From Pogonophryne albipinna (Eukaryota > Chordata > Actinopteri > Perciformes > Artedidraconidae), in assembly GCA_028583405.1 (NCBI GenBank), contig CM053260.1, forward strand, positions 16,577,026 to 16,641,025: a DNA stretch of 64,000 nt, in the 5' to 3' direction. Below the pieces are notes generated by a model. The model searched no databases and was not told the DNA's origin. It saw only the letters and a list, made by a program, of their open reading frames with translations. Below are positions 21,701 to 33,925 of the stretch, in pieces (the first letter of the stretch is position 1; every line of letters starts with the position of its first letter). The position numbers were made by a program, and so were the translations under genes.

Positions 21701-24700
21701 ATCTTCAACTAATAAATCAGGCTCAATCATGGGGGGTGGGGGGTTATTCACAACACAGCGGCCCCACCTTTACCAGAGCAACATTAAAGTGCATTACAAA
21801 TTATTATCCAATGTAAATTATTCTGAAATGAGCCACTGACATTCTGCATGATGAGGACTTAAATTTGTTGATGGTTATACTTTTGTACAATTATGTAAGC
21901 ATTCCTTCTATCACACATACAGTACTTTTTAACCGAATAGGCCTACTTTTCACACCACTGCATATATCAAACGCACCCTTTGCAGTGCAAGCTATCCTTC
22001 TGTCGCTGAGTTGGTCATGAGATTCTACTGCATTGCTCGTTTGCTAGCTAACCTCCATTGTAAACAAAGTTCTGCTGCCTGCAGGTGAAGTCTGTATTTC
22101 ATTAGCTAGTTAGCTTACCTGCCACCTGTTCACGTTGTCTCATGAATATTGGACAAGGAATAATCGCGGTTGTTCTATTCAAAGCTACTGTTTTGATAGT
22201 TGTTGGACTGCTTGGCCTCCATTTCAATCCATAATCTGGAGTTCTCTGGAGTTTGTTCTGTTGGGACTTTGCGACTGTGACAGCTTCTCTAAAAGGATCT
22301 ACCCTCTGCTCAGATACCTGGGACGGTCTGCTTCCCATCAACAAAGTAAGGGGCTTACTGTTTAAATTAGCATGTGAAGTCATTGGCTTTGTACCGTTGG
22401 TCTCTGTGAGGTGTGTGTGCTGCTTGGCAATGTTTTACTCTGAAATCTGCTTTTGATGTGTTGGTGTCTGCAAAGCTTTTCTCACTGAGCTGCTAATACT
22501 CTGCATTGTTATGGTTGTTGTGTTGCAAGTGTTTATTGGTTGTTTGACACATTTATTCGAATGCCTGATTGTTGTGCGTCCCTTTTGTTAATGAACCTAA
22601 TTTAGGAATATTAATGTTTGGCTATTGTGAGTTATGGACTGAATTGATTTCCCCTCGGGTTACATGCCTTTTTGTTATTGTGAATCTTCTATTAGCTCGC
22701 TGTAAATTCAGGTCGCAGGTAGAGGTTAATATTGAATATTCATTGTCTTTAGGGATCTACCCTATTATTGTCTCATTGTTCATTTATAATAATCAGGGTA
22801 CTTGCTTTCAGCAATGCACACCTCTGGTTCCCTTGTAATATTGGCTTCATGGGGAACATAACGAGTTAGAGTTAGTTAGGTGTAGCAGAAATATTTCAGC
22901 GAGCTGTGGGTCAATATGTCATCTTGCTAAACAATTCTTGATTTTAACTGCTGTGCTTCTGTCGATACTGCTGCTGCACTCAGCTGCACTCATTGCTAAG
23001 GTTAAGTACTGATGGCTTATCACCCTACATAACACATATAAAGAAGATGTTCTTAAAACAATGCCTTTTTGTTGAGCTTAAAATGTCATTGTTTTGTTTA
23101 TATGTCTACTATGTGTTGATGATCATCTGATCCATATGTGTATGTTTCCATCTTGCTGCTTCACATCAGTTTAATAGCTAAGTTAAGATTGATCCATCTT
23201 GATTCCTTATAGGTGCTGTATTCCCCTTAGATGTCAGAGGTGGTTTCATACAGTAAATTGTGTTGAGATCTGTATCTTATAATGTGGTTCGTTTTTGTCG
23301 CTCCCAAATGTCTGCTTTGCTGAGCTGATCTTGTTGTGTGGGGTGTGATAAGGTCAGGGCCAAGACACCAAATATCAACTCTCTAAACAAATTCCATGTG
23401 TGTCGGCTGAACTGAAAGTAATAATTAAGTGAGTTTACTCAATGTTAATTTCGATTGGGTATGTCTGAACTACATGTTGTGGTTGAAGCCAATATGGATG
23501 CCACTTTTGGGGATTTTCTCTGACAATGTGCCTTGAATCATTTCCTGCAACAGCGAGCCTTATGTATAGAATACGTTCTGTTTTGAAGTAAAAGTCATGT
23601 GCGTTCAGGAGGGTGCAGCTAATTATTATCGAGCACAGATTGAAGTATGATTGACAGGTTACATCTACAGCTTACCCTTGATGGTAAAGATCCAGGCTCA
23701 TCTTTTTATTTGACATTTTAGTTTGTTGATTCTCTGTAGAAAACAGACGTGGACTTTCAAGTACACTAATTAATTTTCAAGGATTATAGACTTCGTTGTC
23801 TTCGCTACTTGTTTGCTGTTGCTCTTACTAATGATCCTTTTCTAATCACAGTTTGCACTTCCTCGTTTCTTTGAAAACCCTGGAGTATACATCTCCAGCT
23901 AATTAGACGGAAAGCTAGGGAACTGTGGCCCATTGACCAATTAGAGTATTGTGGGGCTTATACTTTGTACCTTTTGAAAATTCTAGTGGTGCTGATGATG
24001 TGAACACTCCCTAAAAAAATAACTGCACACAACATTTTTATGACATGGAAATCTTGTAACTTTATTTTTCTCCAATGGCCTAACTGAATACCTACAGATG
24101 CTGTGACCTCTGTGTCATCTCACATGTATTATTTTGTTTATCATATCCTGTATCACATTGAGTTAATCGCCTAAATGCGGGGTCTGGGGACAAAAAGCTA
24201 CTGCCCTTTTTGTCGGGGTACTAGTGCCCTTTTAAAATGGCAAATCAAAGGACGGCTTGTTGGCTGCATGTGTCACTGAAATAGAAGTAAAGTCATAAAT
24301 TGGAACTGATTTCAGCAAAAATGTTTGGTTTGATAATGAAAAGTTGGTTGTAACTCTTTCACTTTGTGATCTAAGTATCTTAATTTTTTCTTTTGCAACC
24401 ATGAGAAGGCAAATCAACTTTCAGAAAAGGACACTTGTACATTCAGAAACCAGCTATATCGGTTTCTTTGGAAAGTTGAACTCAAAAACACAAAACTGTG
24501 TTGCCTTGTTTCTGCGCTCCCTGTCAAGTGTTATTTCCAAAACGTCCCCAAACTAAGACTCCAGCACCAACTCGCATGTGGTTTTAACCCAAAGGTCCTC
24601 TGTAAGTAGGTCATGCTTGGCACCCACTGAAATGTTGCACATCCTCACCAGGTGTGTGATTCTCCCTAGCTGTCTATTCTAGCTGCATGTAACTCCTGAA

Positions 24701-26763
24701 CTTCACTTTATATTGTGCAGAGTGAGGCCTGTTCCCCTACAGAGGAGCCTAACCTTGAATGATTGTATCTGCAGTTTGCTGCACTACCTGCACACTGTAG
24801 CCAAAGGGACTAAACTTGTTAATTATCAGCAGCCACATTCTCAAGGACAGTAGCATTGTGAGGTATTGTGGTCACATTTAATACAGAAATATTTGTCAAG
24901 TCCCTCAAGACTGCTGCGTTCCAATTATTCCTCCTCATAATATCCTTGTCCCATCATTTACCTGTGTCACCTTTTTAGATACTTTAGTATAAGGAGCTTG
25001 AGCTCAAACAAAGGACACAGCAGACTTAAACAACATATTAAAACACGCTGTCTGCGATGAGTATGTAGAATACAAACAGACTGACAACAGCATTGGCAAT
25101 TTAAAAAATGACACAGGGGTGAAACTAGTTATCCATATTTTCATTAATTCTCTAAACCTAATTTCGGAATACAGCTGAGGACATGCAGAGAACTTATGTA
25201 GAAAAAGGAACCCATAAAGCCAAACAAAAGAGACAGAGACTGGCACAGCAAACAGGTTTAGTGAAAACTTTCTGCATAATAAAAGCTTCTCTCGTGAAAA
25301 AGGATTTTCATTGGGCTCTGTCACATTCTGTAATCATGTAAACAACATCAGACTGTTGCTTTACTCACAGTGTTTGCTTTGGTATTATCATTGTTAACTA
25401 TGATGACACATTTTTCTGATTCAATTTAATGTTAAACTTATGATGCAGGAATGTCATGATGCTCAGTAGTACAAGCCCTGAATTTAGAATAATTAATATT
25501 ATGCAGGACTTAAATGTCCAGTGAGTGTGTTTTACTGGAGTTGGAATCTTGATGATGATAATAGGATGGGATCGATTATTTCACTCATGGATTTTTTCAT
25601 CTACTCATTGGCTAAGACATCTGTAGGGTGACATTTCTGATTAAGTTTACTTTCACAGTCGGGTTTTGGCTGCTCTGAATGTGTTTTCAGGGCTCAGTTA
25701 AGGTGCTCAAGGCTGAATTCAGCTGAACATCTGTGATATGAGCCACTCATTTGATGACTCGAGCGACTGCCAAGTCATATCAATTCTTTTTTTGGCATTG
25801 GTCAGATCATTTTTTTACATCCCAGCTGCCTCTGCCATCATCCTCTCATGTTTGGAGACTGTAGGCACAACAGCAGCCCCTGAGTACGACAACAGAGCTG
25901 CTGCAGAAAGGCGAACCTGCTGCGCTCTGCCAAAGCACACGTGTTGTTTGATGCCTGCCTTGCATTACAACACGGTAAGGGCAAAGAGCAAATCTAAAAT
26001 AGATGTGGCAAACTGTTTTAGTGTTTCATTTCTGTGAAACACTCTGGCTTGAGTAGAACCTGTGGGACAAACTTAGAGTCATTTAATATTAGAAGTGTGT
26101 TGATTACAAATTGGGATCAGAGATTCTCCGTTATTGTTTTGAATTCTTAGTCTTTTCTTAATCTGAATCTGTCCATCGCTACGCCCGGGTTAAAAACAAT
26201 GAATTTAATAATAAGCTGTCAGTATTGATTGATTATTGTATTTAAAGATGGAGAATGTAACTCCTTTAAAAACGTTGAGGCGGTCACCTAAAGAGAAAAT
26301 GGGACTTTTTTCAGCACCTTCGTAATGTCCCAAAAATTGAATTGCCTGAATGAGTGGGACGGTCCCAGATTTGTATTCTTTATTTTACTACATTATCATT
26401 TGGTTGAAACATTCAAAGTGACCTTAAACAAAAAATAAAAACAAATGATCATTTATCAACCTTATCATTTAATTAAACCCAGAAAAAAATTGACATTAGA
26501 GGTAAATCGTTCATTCCACAAATGAACAGCAAGTTGGCAACAACAGGGATATCCTTCTTCCATTAAACGGTGCCTGTGAAAACACAAATTATGGTATCAA
26601 AGTCGAAAACGCACTGCTCCAAGTTCGTCAAACTTTTGAATTTAATCAAGGGTTGGACATCAATGATAAGGGCTTTAAAAGGTTTATTCAATTAAGCGAT
26701 TATGCAAAAAAGTTTCCAAGATTACAATTTGTAACAAAGTCAAGAGACAAACCTTGAGACGCC
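18741..26763. other. Long gene-poor intergenic region
   Basis: Eight kilobases without a supportable coding exon, RNA gene or well-delimited mobile element. A G-rich patch (GGGGGGTGGGGGG) lies at about 21730-21742. The short open frames show no recognisable domain. Confidence 0.5.
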
Positions 26764-28060
26764 TCATGAAAATGAATTTTGGGACATGAATAAGTCTCGT
26801 ACCTTCTGGTCCGGCAGCCATGCTCTATCCCTCGATGACAGCTTTCTCTGCATCAAATTCCTGTGCAGCAGGGCCGTGAACAGAAGAGACCGCCAGTCCG
26901 ATATAATTCTCTTCATGCTGGAGAACCCACGCTCGCAGCAAGATGAGCTCATGGATGATCAACACTTGTGTGACCTCCACTGTGACCTTCATGTGCTCAA
27001 ACTGATCTCCTGTCCAACAGCATCCTGAAGCAGCCGCTGACACATTACCTGGGGTTCAAGGTGCCTGTAGCTAAACAAAGACTTGCAGGTCGGGAAACTC
27101 CCTCTAAACTGCCGTGACAAAAATAAAACCCCAACATATTGCAAGTAGGGGTGGGAATTATGGTTATCTTCCACCGTGGTATATGTCATTTTGTATCGCA
27201 ATACTATACTCATTCTGAATCCAATTAAGAAATGGTTTTAAAATAACCTAATTTTAATGCATCAAAATTAATATACTTTTCTTTGGATTATTAAATGTGT
27301 AAAATATATGTAATATTTACAATGAAATTTAAAACATACATTATTCACATAAAAATATTGCTTGAAATATAATCACAGCACAATTTACCAAGTTAAAGAC
27401 TATCTAATTTTGGACATGTAGGGCTTACATAAATACCAGTATTATAAATACAATTTTTTAGAAGTTCATTAATAATGTTATTAAAATAAAATAAATCTTA
27501 CTGACCTGCATTATACAAGTTACCGTGTTGTTGATAGTCTATCAGAGACCACCTGCAAGGTCTTCAGCTCTTGAAGATTGTCCAGCTTGAAGTGAACATT
27601 ACTATCTTCTACTGTGTCAGGGAGCAAAGCCTTACAGAGTGGGAGTACTGCTTGTAAACATCATGTAGTGTCTTCTCCAGTTCAGCCAGCAGAGGCACTA
27701 ATTTGATGCTGTCAAGCGCTGAACGCTCCAGGCAAACCATTGTTTGAGCTTCCACTCCATTTTGAACTCGGATGAGCCATTAAATGCTGAAGCCAGCCAC
27801 CTGGGATTTCAAGTCTTGCTCTTTCAGGCCCACACTCTTCAAATCAACAAAGCATCAGAGATGCATTGGCAGTAGGCTTCAATAACACAATGTCTGCAAA
27901 ATGATTCACTGGTTTTCTATCTTTTGCCCTTTTCATGTAGACATCCTCTGGTCTTTCACAGAGCCGTTTACTCTGGAATCGGACATGACGGAGAACACAA
28001 GTGTTTTTTAGTTTCTCCGCCAGGTTATTCTTAGATTGACCTTCTGCCTTGACAAAAATT
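26764..28060 (-). pseudogene. Decayed hAT-type transposase (C-terminal dimerisation region)
   Basis: Minus-strand frame 26764-26952 encodes CERGFSSMKRIISDWRS, which resembles the C-terminal dimerisation region of hAT transposases and related zinc-finger proteins (pattern CERxFSxMKxIKxxxRS). Upstream on the same strand, 27535-28060 still reads in pieces like the middle of such a protein (for example RFQSKRLCERPEDVYMKRA) but with many frame breaks. The 27147-27530 gap between the two parts is AT-rich and begins TAGGGGTGGGAA, which looks like the end of an inserted MITE; its right end was not found. No terminal repeats of the main element could be fixed. Could be a dead transposon or a decayed domesticated copy. 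Confidence 0.6.
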
Positions 28061-28319
28061 CAGTTTGTTTTCTTGTTTCATTATTGTCCCGATAATAATT
28101 GTAATCTTCCCCAATACTATTTTAGTTTGGCCCCAGGATCCTGGACGTCCATAAACTTGAGCCCCGGTCTGATGTTGAGTGAATAACACAAGCATGTTCC
28201 AAAGTGGATGGATTATTCACCATAAAATAATAATATCACATCTTGGAAAACAATCTTTTTTCTTATGCTGAGTGTTGCATGAGAAAATTACCAGCGGAAC
28301 AGAAATGAAACGGCTAGAC

Positions 28320-30745
28320 TGACTATGACCAAACCTGCTGAAGCTCACATAGCTTGTAAGCCTTTAACTTGTTTGTTTAATCTGTATAAATTGAATGTTG
28401 ATTTATTTATTAATGATATTGTTGCCCTTAATTGGGACAGATTTCAACTAATACCTTTTGTACAAGATGCTTGGGATTTTCTGCATAAAGAGCTCACTGA
28501 TGTCATGAACAAACATGCACCTGTGAGAACGGTTAAGGTCAAAGGTCAACATCTCCCTTGGATCAATTCTGAACTCATCAGTCTCTTTAGGGAAAGGGAT
28601 AAAGCATGGTCGATATATCGTCATTCAAGAACTATAGCCGATTGGGAAGTATACAGGCATCTTCGAAATCTGAGTAAAACCAAAACACGAAATGCTAAAT
28701 CGAACTACTATAAAGAATCTCTCGCATCGGACTTTAAGAATCCCAAGCAATTTTGGACTAAAATTAAATCTATTTTAAATAAATCAGGTAAACATTCTAT
28801 TAATAAAATAAGAACTGCTGATACAATAATTCATGACCCATTATCCATTGCCCAAATATTTAATCAGCATTTCGCTAATGTATGTTCCACACTACTATCT
28901 GACTCCTACTTGACGACTGGTATTTCTAATAGTAACTCATACTGCAACAGTTCTTTTTCTTTTAAGAAGATTCTACCACACGAAGTTCATAATGCTATCA
29001 CAGAATTAAAAGTGGATGGCAGTGCAGGACTCGATGGTATAGAAAACAGGTTCATAAAATTGGCGTCCCATATTCTCATGTAACCACTTGCTGATTTGTT
29101 CAACCTGTCTTTGTCCACCTGTGAGTTGCCGAATATTTGGAAATGTGCACACATCATTCCACTGCATAAAGGTGGTGATCTACGTGATACAAATAATTAT
29201 AGACCAATTTCTATAATCTGTTCTATTTCCAAAGTTTTGGAGAAAATAATTTATAATCAACTGTCACATTATCTCAATACTTATAATATTTTATCTCCGG
29301 TTCAATCTGGTTTCAGGCCTAATCACTCCACAACAACTGCCCTACTTACATTTACAAATGACTTGTACTCTGCTGCAGATGATGGTGAACTCACAGGTGC
29401 CATTTTTATTGACTTGACAAAAGCCTTTGATTTCGTTGATCGATATCTGCTCTTGGATAAACTTCACGGCATTGGCCTTTCTAATAATACAGTGTTATGG
29501 TTTAACTCGTACCTTCACAGTAGAAAGCAATGTGTGGTTGTTAATGGAAAACAGTCTGACCTGTTGATCCAACAAAAGGGTGTACCCCAAGGATCAACTC
29601 TGGGCCCACTTCTGTTCTCTATTTACATAAATGATTTATCTTCTTGTCTCATTAATTGTTGTACTCACCTTTATGCTGATGACACTGTCATATATACATC
29701 CAAATCAGATTTTTCACAAATTCAGATCTCTCTTCAATCGGAATTTAATATCTTACAGGACTGGCTATCACACAATAAACTACTGCTTAACAAAAGAAAA
29801 TCTTATACCATGGTCTTTGGTACCAGGCAGAAGCTCAAATCCAAACCTAATGTAGTAATAACATGTAAGGATGGCACTTCTCTGCATAAAGTTGATAGCT
29901 TTAAATATCTTGGTGTATGGCTAGACTCTGAACTTTCATTTAAACTACATATAAAGCATGTAATACAAAAAGTCAATTACGCAATCAGTGTTTTACACCG
30001 CTCTCGCAATTGTTTTACGCTCAGTATCCGAAAGAGAATTGCTTCTCAACTTATTCTTCCGATTATGGACTATTGTGATGTTGTCTACCAAAATGCACAT
30101 AAATCAGATCTTGCTCCACTCAACATAGCCTACAACAGACTATGCAGATGTGTTCTTGGTTGTCCTTTTCGTACACATCACTGCACAATGTATAACCAAC
30201 TTAAATGGCCTTCTTTAAATGTAAGAAGACACATGCATTGGCTTCAGCTGATATTTAAGTGCATTTATCTTAACTATCCCCCTTATTTAAAGCAGTATTT
30301 TGTACCCTACTCGCCAATTCATCAAGTTAGACATTCTGTTCAGATTTATTTCTCTATCCCCTCTGCAAAAAAATTGATTGGCAGAAGAGCGTTCATGTTT
30401 AAAGCCCCAACTGACTGGAATACTTTACCTGCTGCTATTAGATCTCTTGCATCATTGGGTATATTTAAACATGCATTGTTATCTCACTTTCAACTGGTCT
30501 GTACTTGTTATAACTGATTGATGAAACTGATTTGCTTGACTGTCTCAAATTGTAATGATTGTGTGCATTGCTTGAATTTCACTTAACAGACTGTATGTGG
30601 TTTGTCTTGTGTGTCATGTTTTGCATTTTGTCTTTTTGTTTATGTATGTCTGTAAGTTGTTGCTATTGTCGGGACCCCCTTGAAAACGAGATGGTGCATC
30701 TCAAGGGGTTTATCCCAATGAATACATTTCTATATATATAAAACA
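28320..30745 (+). mobile_element. Non-LTR retrotransposon (LINE), RT region nearly intact, 5' truncated
   Basis: One reading frame from 28325 to the stop at 30515-30517 is broken only by a TAA at 29081-29083. It covers the end of the linker after the endonuclease (PWINSELISLFRERDKAW), the start of the RT (SAGLDGIENRFIK), then PLHKGGDLRDTNNYRPIS, IFIDLTKAFDFVD, QKGVPQGSTLGPLLF, LYADDTVIY with the YADD active site, the thumb block FKYLGVWLDSELSF, and a C-terminal APTDWNTLP block. The endonuclease domain is missing. The 3' UTR ends in a stem-loop (CCCCTTGA 30675-30682 with TCAAGGGG 30701-30708) followed by an AATGAATACA/TATATA tail. The clade is jockey/CR1/Rex1-like and cannot be settled by eye. 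Exact ends are approximate; no clear target duplication was found. Confidence 0.92.
28325..30517 (+). pseudogene. LINE ORF2 (reverse transcriptase) with one in-frame stop
   Basis: 252 codons before and 473 after a single TAA in the same frame, with no frameshift. All main RT blocks, including the catalytic Asp pair of YADD (about 29675-29686), are intact. With only one disabling change over 2.2 kb, the copy looks young next to the decayed hAT copy beside it. Confidence 0.88.
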
Positions 30746-33689
30746 CAAAATGCAAAGAAATTAGCAGTATATTCACACAGTCTAGTTGTTGCAATGATGT
30801 TATGCATTTGGTGGAAACTAATGACAGTGACTGTCCTCTGGCAAGAAATATTCAAGAGTATTTTATGGATTAAATAGATAAGAAATAACATTTGAATTGG
30901 TCAGGGGGAAACATGCATGTATGCAAGTCAGTTTATGCTAAGCTATGCTAACCAGTGGCAAGCAAAGAGGTAAGCCACAATGTGAAATCATTCCTTGAAG
31001 TGCTCCTCTATGTGACCACTGCCTGTTGTTTTAGTTTACACATCTTAACAGAACACACAGATAATGTAAACAATGGTTGACCATTGGCAGTAATTATGTT
31101 GCTGACACAAGGACATGTTAGTTCATATAAACTTGACATGTGGTTGACAATTTGGTGGCATTATGTTTCCCAAAAAACATGTCTAGGTAATTAAAGATAG
31201 TTGGAAACCAGGCTGTTACTGAAAGTTTGAGATTGCTTTACTTTTATAACCAGGTTGTTGTTATTCTTTGAGAACTTAGCTTTCCAAATGTATTGAGAGA
31301 GCAGATGCATGGCCTTGGACTGCATGCATTTGATTGCAGGACAATTTAAAGAGGATGACCGTGCCGAATACTTATTTTTATACAAAAGTTATTAGGATAA
31401 CATTTCATTCTCCGAATTGTTCTATATTCTCTATTCTAAAGAAGTCCATCGGAAAACTTTGTTTCCCTACATTGTTATTTCCGATTGACCTAGAAACTAA
31501 ATATACATCAGAAATCTCTCAAGTGTGTTTAGGTGTCTGTATTCCTCCCAGTAAATTCCATTTCAGATGTGGCTAGGCAATTATGGATCGCGCTTTTTAT
31601 AAATAAGATAAATGGACGTTTTAATGAGAACTTTTTCGAGGCTAAATGTATTTGTTTTTTTTTTCAGTGGAGCATAAATCACCTTCAATGTTCACAGAAT
31701 ATCCTGCAGAGATGCTATCTGCTGAGATGGAAATATATATATATATTTTAGTTTTGGGTTTGATTCAGATCCGTGACAGCTGTCATCGCTCTCACCACAG
31801 CCTGCAGAGACAGGGTGAACATAATGCAAACTGAATAATTTAAGGACAAAACTTGTATGCGCTGTTAGAGAAAGTTTATCTCATTCTTGGTACAGAGGGA
31901 CAGGAGGAAACTTGGAAATCCACAAAACTTGTATGTCTTAGTACTTAGTCTAAAAAACAATCTGCAAAGACAAGTGAAGAGCGATGGTACTGCAATTAAG
32001 TGTAAGACCATATTTGCATTCCCAAAATGGACCTAGGTTTTTGTTCCTTAAAAAGAAAATAATCCTTAGGTTTTTCTCTAGATTTAATCAACTCGTACTT
32101 TTTTCGTACATACTGTAGTAAACCTTCGATTGTCCTCCATTGGATGTTTGACTATCCATAATTTAATGAATATTGAGGACATATGGAGATTAAGGCATTG
32201 GTTCTTACTGTGCACAGATGGTTGTGCAACATTAAGTGTCTTAGTTGTTAAGTAGGAAGCATCACAATCATTATCTTTCTACATTTATTCTGTTCTTTTT
32301 TTTACTTCTTTTTTTCAGCTGTTTATTCCAGTATGATCGCTTTCATTTAACCAAATACATTTAATGGATATTCTGTATTAATAAAATCTACCAAGAGCGC
32401 CACTAATTACGGATAACAAAGTTAAATGCAAAAGATGGGACATAACGCATGGTTCACTACAGTACAAGTCAAATGAACCTCATTGATGCTGTTTTTAAGT
32501 ATCAAAGGAAAACACTGAACAGTGAAATCAAGGTATAACGCTCCAAGAACTTTTACAAAAGTAGTTTTTTAATTAATTTTCAGTTAAGGCAATCCAATAC
32601 AAAGCATTTCACAACCCACCATATGACAATAATCATGTACAATTTAAAAACCCCATTTAAACGAAAGTAGGGAGTCATGCAAATCAGAAAACTCAAGAGA
32701 TACAAATAATAAAAATAAATTGTGAGAATAGACTAAAAATAATTAAAAAAAGTGTTAACTGTAACATGCTAATTAAGCTACAGTTTTCAAGTACTGGTGA
32801 GACAAGAAATGTTTGGAGAACCAGGCACAAGAGAGAAGAAATAGCAAACAGTCCACAGAGTTTACTGCCAAGTTTGGCACTGACATGCATGTAATCTGGG
32901 CTGGTTCCTATTATACAGAGGGGGCACTCTTTGTCAATGTACCCCAAGAAAACATGCAGTCAATCCATCGCACTAATAAATCAGTGGGTTAAGAGGTCAC
33001 CATAATGACATAGACAACAGGAGCAATGGCTTTTCATACATATAACTCCAAAAATAAATATCTTCAATACAGTAATAATATATAAAACATATACAATGAG
33101 CACTCCTCGCAAGGATAAAGTGCCTCCAGAATCTGTATGCAAACCTGCTGTTGATACACTTTACATTCTAACACACTCTTATCTTTTCACTGATAACTGT
33201 TTCCCCTCGTACACCACCTAACAATATACAAGCAAATGTTGTTTTCCATTTTGACCACTATGAAATAATTCCTCTCCTCAACCAAAGAGCCATACTTATC
33301 CACCTGAGCTGCTATTCGATAAAAGACATGATGAGACGTAGTGGCTTCCCTTCTAGATTTGTAAGGCCTTTTAGTTTGCTACATTAGACACTTGAAAATA
33401 ACCTTTTGAGCTCAGAATAATTACTCGCTTTGTCAGTTTGAAAGGAAAGGGCACCTTTTTTAGAGTGTATTATAATTGTAGCCTTGTCTTTGTGTTTGTT
33501 TACACTCTACATCAATGAGGGGCACATAGGTCAAGCTTGTAAACAAAACCAAGTGAAATTTGAAATAATGATACTGAAAGAAGAGCAACGGCTGTGTCAA
33601 AGATGGAAAAAGTAAAAGTTAGATTTAGAATTTGTTTATGTCTATTTGATGCTAAAAAAAGACAGTCATGCTAACAGCTCCGTGAGTCT
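30746..33689. other. Intergenic, no gene seen
   Basis: AT-rich, short open frames only; a TATATATAT run lies at 31733-31747. Nothing recognisable. Confidence 0.5.
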
Positions 33690-33925
33690 TCACTTAGACA
33701 AAGTGTAGCTTTGAGCTAAATGCTAACATCAACATGCTTAAAATGACAGTGTTGGCGTGTTGTTGTGGTCTTTCCTTAGTTTGTTGGCATGTTAACATTT
33801 TCTGAAAGTTTGACCTGATACAGAGAGTAACTCCAGTCATAAGGATACATCTTTTAGGGATGTTGACGACGGGATAAATATGTATTGTAAACCCATCCAA
33901 TTGTTGAGATATTTCAGTCTGGAAT
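33690..33925 (+). repeat. Diverged copy of a common teleost dispersed repeat
   Basis: Contains GAGCTAAATGCTAACATCAA, then further right CCATCCAATTGTTGAGATA and TTTCAGTCTGGA, in the order known from a very abundant fish repeat (GCTAAATGCTAACATCAGCA ... CCATCCAATAGTTGTTGAGA ... TTTCAGTCTGGA). The middle is largely deleted. Assigned from memory of the family. Confidence 0.65.
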
